A DNA stretch of 10,116 nucleotides from NCBI GenBank assembly GCA_004195335.1, contig SDWK01000671.1:1-10116 (forward strand), in the 5' to 3' direction. This document shows, piece by piece, positions 6,795 through 10,116 of this stretch. The notes below the pieces were generated by a model that searched no databases, was not told the DNA's origin, and saw only the letters and a list, made by a program, of their open reading frames with translations. Origin of the DNA: Shewanella sp. Its GTDB lineage: Bacteria > Pseudomonadota > Gammaproteobacteria > Enterobacterales > Shewanellaceae. The position numbers were made by a program, and so were the translations under genes. Position 1 is the stretch's first letter. Each line of letters starts with the position of its first letter.

Positions 6795-8645
6795 GTGTTA
6801 AATAAATACCCAATGTGGAAAAACCTAATGGTGATAATTATTATCGCTGTTGGTGCTTTCTATGCAATTCCAAACCTCTACGGGGAAGACTATGCAGTTC
6901 AGATAGTTGCAACTCGTGGCGCAGAGGTTACGGCAACGACGCAGTCGACCGTAAATGATGTTCTTGCAAGTAAAAACATCACAGTTAAGCGTTCTGAGCT
7001 TGAAAATGGTCAATTATTGGTTCGTGTGACTAATGGCGATCAGCAACTGTTAGCCAAAGATGCGATTGCAGAGTCACTAGGTGATAAATACATCGTTGCC
7101 TTAAACTTAGCTCCAGCGACACCAGACTGGCTCGACTCAGTCGGCGGAAGCCCAATGAAATTGGGTCTCGATCTACGTGGTGGTGTGCATTTCCTGATGG
7201 AAGTGGACATGGGTGAAGCCGTTCGTAAGATGACAGAAGCTAAAATATCTGACTTCAGAACCGATCTTCGTGGTGAGAAAATTCGTTATGCCGGCATTCG
7301 TAACAGTGCTAAAGGCATTGAGATTAAATTCCGTGATGATGAGAATCTTGCCAAGGCTGAACGTTTCCTCAAGACTCGCGGTAATGACATGGTGTTTTCC
7401 GATATCTCTTCGGGCGACAACTATTTCCTATTGGCCAATTTGAGCGAAGCTTATCTTAAGCAGATTAAAGAAGAAGCACTGCAACAGAACATCACAACGA
7501 TCCGTAATCGTGTGAATGAGCTGGGTGTGGCAGAGCCAGTGGTACAGCGTCAAGGCGCAGAACGCATCATTGTCGAACTTCCTGGCGTTCAAGATACGGC
7601 ACGTGCCAAAGATATTTTGGGTGCAACGGCATCGATTGAATTCCACATGGTGGATGAGAAAGCCGATGCTGCTGCCGCTGCGAGTGGTCGTGTTTCACCA
7701 AGTTCTCAAGTGTATAATCGTCGTCAGGGCGGACAAGTTGTACTGCATAAGGCTGTTATGTTGACCGGTGATCATATTCAAGGTGCTCAACCGAGCTTCG
7801 ATGAATACAGTCGTCCACAAGTGAGCATAAACCTTGATTCAAAAGGTGGTTCTATCTTCTCGAATGTCACTAAGGATAACATCGGTAAACCGATGGCAAC
7901 CTTGTTCATCGAGTATAAAGATAACGGTGATAAGAACCCTGATGGTAGCGTGAATATGCAAAAAATCGAGGAAGTTATCTCGGTTGCAACAATTCAAGCC
8001 CGTCTTGGCCGTAACTTCGTGATCACCGGCCTTGAGCATTCTGAAGCGCAAAACTTAGCGCTTTTGCTTCGTGCTGGTGCTTTGATTGCGCCAGTGACCA
8101 TCGTAGAAGAACGGACTATTGGCCCAAGCTTAGGTGCTGAGAATATCCAAAATGGTGTTCAAGCCATGATTTGGGGTTTGGCTGTTGTTCTGCTATTTAT
8201 GTTGGTTTATTACCGTGGTTTTGGTCTTATTGCCAACTTAGCATTGACGGCTAACCTTGTGATGGTTGTCGGTGTTATGTCAATGATCCCAGGCGCTGTA
8301 CTTACGCTTCCTGGTATTGCAGGCATGGTATTGACTGTGGGTATGGCGGTTGATGGTAACGTACTTATCTATGAGCGAATTCGTGAAGAGTTACGCAATG
8401 GTCGTAGCGTACAGCAAGCTATTCATGAAGGTTATGGTAACGCATTTTCAACTATTGCCGATGCGAACATCACTACATTTATGACTGCACTTATTCTGTT
8501 TGCTGTAGGTACTGGTGCCGTTAAAGGGTTTGCTGTGACGCTTATGATCGGTATCGCAACCTCTATGTTTACTGCAATCGTGGGTACTCGCTCAATAGTT
8601 AACGCTATGTGGGGTGGTAAACGCGTGAAGAAACTGTCTATATAA
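6795..8645 (+). CDS. secD: SecD: protein translocase subunit
   Basis: Inner-membrane RND-type subunit that with SecF uses the ion gradient to pull exported proteins through SecYEG. The 616 residues match E. coli SecD (615). It starts at a GTG with AGAGGG 7 nt upstream and has the family N-terminus MLNKYP. A first helix spans about 8-26 and a large periplasmic region follows, with [16 protein letters not shown] (from 123), [35 protein letters not shown] and a variable alanine-rich spot. Five more helices lie from about residue 455 on. The conserved proton/ion-pathway aspartate is D520 in [18 protein letters not shown]. coli has DANVLINERI here, so the Ala-to-Gly and Asn-to-Tyr changes are notable. 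The C-terminus [10 protein letters not shown] equals that of E. coli. Marine Vibrio species have Na+-driven SecDF; whether this pump uses H+ or Na+ cannot be told here. Confidence 0.97.
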   Translation: MLNKYPMWKNLMVIIIIAVGAFYAIPNLYGEDYAVQIVATRGAEVTATTQSTVNDVLASKNITVKRSELENGQLLVRVTNGDQQLLAKDAIAESLGDKYIVALNLAPATPDWLDSVGGSPMKLGLDLRGGVHFLMEVDMGEAVRKMTEAKISDFRTDLRGEKIRYAGIRNSAKGIEIKFRDDENLAKAERFLKTRGNDMVFSDISSGDNYFLLANLSEAYLKQIKEEALQQNITTIRNRVNELGVAEPVVQRQGAERIIVELPGVQDTARAKDILGATASIEFHMVDEKADAAAAASGRVSPSSQVYNRRQGGQVVLHKAVMLTGDHIQGAQPSFDEYSRPQVSINLDSKGGSIFSNVTKDNIGKPMATLFIEYKDNGDKNPDGSVNMQKIEEVISVATIQARLGRNFVITGLEHSEAQNLALLLRAGALIAPVTIVEERTIGPSLGAENIQNGVQAMIWGLAVVLLFMLVYYRGFGLIANLALTANLVMVVGVMSMIPGAVLTLPGIAGMVLTVGMAVDGNVLIYERIREELRNGRSVQQAIHEGYGNAFSTIADANITTFMTALILFAVGTGAVKGFAVTLMIGIATSMFTAIVGTRSIVNAMWGGKRVKKLSI

Positions 8646-8657
8646 GGGTCGTTGATT

Positions 8658-9605
8658 ATGTTTCAAATTTTATCAATAAAAGGCACGATCGACTTCCTTC
8701 GCCATGCGGTTCCAATCAGTATCCTATCTTTGATACTGGTACTCGGTTCTCTAACATCGTTAGCGACCAATGGAATTAACTGGGGATTGGATTTTACCGG
8801 TGGTACCGTCGTTGAGCTTGAGTTTTCTTCTGCTGCTAACTTAGAAGCATTGCGTGGTGAACTGAGCAGTGTTGAGACTGATGGTGCTGTCGTGCAAAAC
8901 TTCGGCTCCAGCCGAGATGTGCTTACCCGTCTCCCTGTCAAGGAAGGTGTAGCCACCGATACTCAGGTTAGCCATGTTATGGATGCCGCGCTTAAATTGG
9001 ATCCTCAAGTGATTCAAAAGCGAGTTGAAGTTGTAGGCCCACAGATAGGTAAAGAACTTGCAGAACAAGGGGGCTTAGCTGTACTCGTCTCACTTATCTG
9101 TATCTTGATCTATGTCTCATTCCGATTCGAGTGGCGTTTAGCTTTAGGTGCTGTTGCTGCACTTGCGCACGACGTTATCATCACTTTGGGTGTGTTCTCG
9201 ATACTTCAGCTTGATTTCGACCTTACTGTGCTTGCAGGTATTTTGACGGTTGTTGGTTACTCACTTAACGATACTATCGTGGTGTTTGACCGAATTCGTG
9301 AAAACTTCCTTAAGATGCGAAAGGGCGAGCCTGAAGAGATTGTTAATACTTCAATTACTCAAACTATGAGTCGTACCATTATTACTACAGGTACAACTTT
9401 GGTTGTGGTAGTCGCGCTGTTCCTTAAGGGCGGCACCATGATCCATGGTTTTGCTGCGGCATTGCTGATGGGAATATTTGTCGGTACATTCTCATCTATC
9501 TATGTTGCGAGTTTCCTTGCCATTAAGCTTGGAATTAACCGTGAGCATATGATGCCTGTTGAAGTAGAGAAAGAAGGCGCAGATCACGATCCGCTGATGC
9601 CTTAA
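8658..9605 (+). CDS. secF: SecF: protein translocase subunit
   Basis: Partner of SecD in the inner membrane. The 315 residues (E. coli 323) contain a first helix (about 16-36), then GINWGLDFTGGTVVELEF at the start of the periplasmic domain and QIGKELAEQGGLAVLVS leading into the second helix. VVGYSLNDTIVVFDRIREN carries the conserved aspartate D205, and TMSRTIITTGTTLVVVVALFLKGG and FVGTFSSIYVAS follow. An in-frame TTG at 8652 exists, but the ATG at 8658 fits family starts. Its ribosome site AAGGG overlaps the secD stop codon, 12 nt upstream, so the genes are probably translationally coupled. It is the last gene of the tgt operon. Confidence 0.97.
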   Translation: MFQILSIKGTIDFLRHAVPISILSLILVLGSLTSLATNGINWGLDFTGGTVVELEFSSAANLEALRGELSSVETDGAVVQNFGSSRDVLTRLPVKEGVATDTQVSHVMDAALKLDPQVIQKRVEVVGPQIGKELAEQGGLAVLVSLICILIYVSFRFEWRLALGAVAALAHDVIITLGVFSILQLDFDLTVLAGILTVVGYSLNDTIVVFDRIRENFLKMRKGEPEEIVNTSITQTMSRTIITTGTTLVVVVALFLKGGTMIHGFAAALLMGIFVGTFSSIYVASFLAIKLGINREHMMPVEVEKEGADHDPLMP

Positions 9606-9624
9606 GCTGTTAATTGTAATATCG

Positions 9625-9650
9625 AAAAACCACCTTAGGGTGGTTTTTTT
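9625..9650 (+). terminator. Intrinsic terminator after secF
   Basis: ACCACC (9629-9634) pairs with GGTGGT (9639-9644) around a TTAG loop, and flanking A and T runs extend the stem to 10 bp. Seven T residues (9644-9650) follow. It ends the tgt-yajC-secD-secF transcript 20 nt after the secF stop. Confidence 0.9.
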
Positions 9651-9663
9651 ATCTCTATAATTT

Positions 9664-9693
9664 GAGACCACTTTATTGGCGATTGGTATAATA
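9664..9693 (+). repeat. Solo remnant of the MITE terminal inverted repeat
   Basis: GACCACTTT (9666-9674) and CGATTGGTAT (9680-9689) are identical to 10091-10099 and 10107-10116 in the right end of the element below, in the same order and direction. The inter-block distance is 2 nt shorter and the linker differs. The 14-mer at 9680-9693 is also the exact reverse complement of 9848-9861. It looks like the surviving right end of a second copy whose body is gone. Confidence 0.6.
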
Positions 9694-9847
9694 GGTTCAA
9701 TGAGTTGTTAGTGCTGAGTAGTTCTGAACGTAAGGTGTTTTTGTGACTATGAGAACCGTGATTTCTTCTGTCTGATTTTAATGTGGAATAGCATCATTAG
9801 CGCTCGACAGGCTTGCCCGTTTGGCAGTAGGATGTTTACAGTCTATC
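9694..9847. other. Unassigned spacer between two repeat ends
   Basis: About 150 bp with no ORF of note, no tRNA-like fold and no clear promoter. It separates the solo repeat end from the left end of the full element. It could be ordinary intergenic DNA or residue of an older insertion. Confidence 0.4.
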
Positions 9848-9911
9848 TATTATACCAATCGGTATAAAGGTGTGGTCACTCAGCGAGAGTTTAGCGCTTG
9901 TGAGGCAAGGC

Positions 9912-9951
9912 AACGAGTGAGGAACATAGTTATTCTACGTTTAAGCTCGTT
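9912..9951. repeat. Internal hairpin 1 of the MITE
   Basis: AACGAG (9912-9917) pairs with CTCGTT (9946-9951). Inside, AACATAG (9923-9929) pairs with CTACGTT (9935-9941) with one mismatch around a 5-nt loop. Together they make a hairpin with a 5x4 internal loop. Confidence 0.55.
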
Positions 9952-9992
9952 AACGCCGTATCGGAAGTGCTAAAACTCGCCTTTCAGGAGTG

Positions 9993-10078
9993 TTTTTGGC
10001 AGCCTATTTCTGTGTTGAATGAGTTCAAAAGGGAGCACCATTCCCTCACTCTTTCGCCTTGAATTATGCAGCCAAAAA
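9993..10078. repeat. Internal inverted repeat 2 of the MITE
   Basis: TTTTTGGC (9993-10000) pairs with GCCAAAAA (10071-10078). Across one A-A mismatch, GC (10002-10003) pairs with GC (10068-10069). Smaller repeats (TTGAA-TGAG-TTCAA at 10015-10028; AGGGA/TCCCT nearby) lie within. With hairpin 1 this gives the element a cloverleaf-like folding potential. Confidence 0.5.
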
Positions 10079-10116
10079 TAACTCTGAGTTGACCACTTTC
10101 TTATACCGATTGGTAT

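Larger units (their letters stand above)
9852..10116. mobile_element. MITE-like element, right end cut by window edge
   Basis: The 16 bases ATACCAATCGGTATAA at 9852-9867 are exactly repeated in inverted orientation at 10101-10116. Further in, GTGGTCA (9872-9878 with 10090-10096) and CTCAG (9879-9883 with 10084-10088) also match, giving a terminal inverted repeat of about 32 bp. The body has no ORF but contains two nested inverted repeats. The length is about 265-269 bp; the last bases and any target duplication lie outside the window. Size, lack of coding capacity and terminal repeats fit a miniature inverted-repeat transposable element mobilised in trans. The family is not identified here. 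Confidence 0.75.

Noticed and set aside
8663..8956. 97-codon minus-strand ORF inside secF
   Set aside because: It is antisense to the highly conserved N-terminal part of SecF, with no recognisable product or ribosome site. It is a shadow frame.
9606..10116. A hidden gene or small RNA gene after secF
   Set aside because: No ORF of plausible length or with a ribosome site is present, and the structure there is better explained by the terminator and the repeat element.

Overview
The window looks like a chromosomal segment from a marine gammaproteobacterium, most likely Shewanella or a close relative. The protein sequences of SstT, QueA, Tgt, YajC, SecD and SecF are easily recognised as gammaproteobacterial orthologues, base composition is moderate to AT-rich, and the 3' end carries a miniature inverted-repeat element of a style I associate with marine gammaproteobacteria. 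The genus is an inference from sequence style, not from a database search.

Layout, left to right. (1) 27-1250, +: the Na+/serine-threonine symporter gene sstT, followed by a hairpin at 1266-1293. (2) 1251-1804: a long gap with no convincing gene. It holds one marginal 56-codon ORF on the minus strand and, at its right end, a good candidate CRP-dependent promoter that points at (3) a small cytoplasmic protein of unknown function (1805 or 1880 to 2206, +). (4) Convergent to it, on the minus strand, are rluA (2291-2947) and acpH (3085-3678). A 12-bp perfect stem lies between the convergent genes, and an 8-bp tandem repeat with 4.75 copies begins immediately after the acpH stop codon. (5) 3840-4001, +: an uncharacterised 53-residue ORF with a good ribosome site, divergent from acpH. 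(6) 4073-5110, +: queA, with its own candidate promoter and a strong intrinsic terminator. (7) 5282-9605, +: tgt, yajC, secD and secF, closely spaced and read as one operon, ending in a strong intrinsic terminator. (8) 9606-10116: non-coding DNA with a solo remnant of a terminal inverted repeat (9664-9693) and a nearly complete MITE-like element (9852-10116) that runs into the window edge.

How the genes work together. QueA and Tgt catalyse two steps of queuosine synthesis at wobble position 34 of tRNA: Tgt exchanges guanine for preQ1, and QueA then adds the epoxycyclopentanediol ring. RluA is another RNA-modifying enzyme (pseudouridine in 23S rRNA and tRNA). YajC, SecD and SecF form the accessory complex of the Sec translocon and use the ion gradient to complete protein export. 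AcpH removes the phosphopantetheine arm of acyl carrier protein. SstT imports serine and threonine with sodium.

Most of the window is conserved housekeeping sequence. I do not see a new defence, secretion or biosynthetic system. The parts that merit a second look are the non-coding ones: the MITE and its solo end, the 8-bp repeat after acpH, the CRP-type promoter and inverted repeat in front of the unknown gene, the 17-bp palindrome in the tgt leader, and the two small uncharacterised ORFs.
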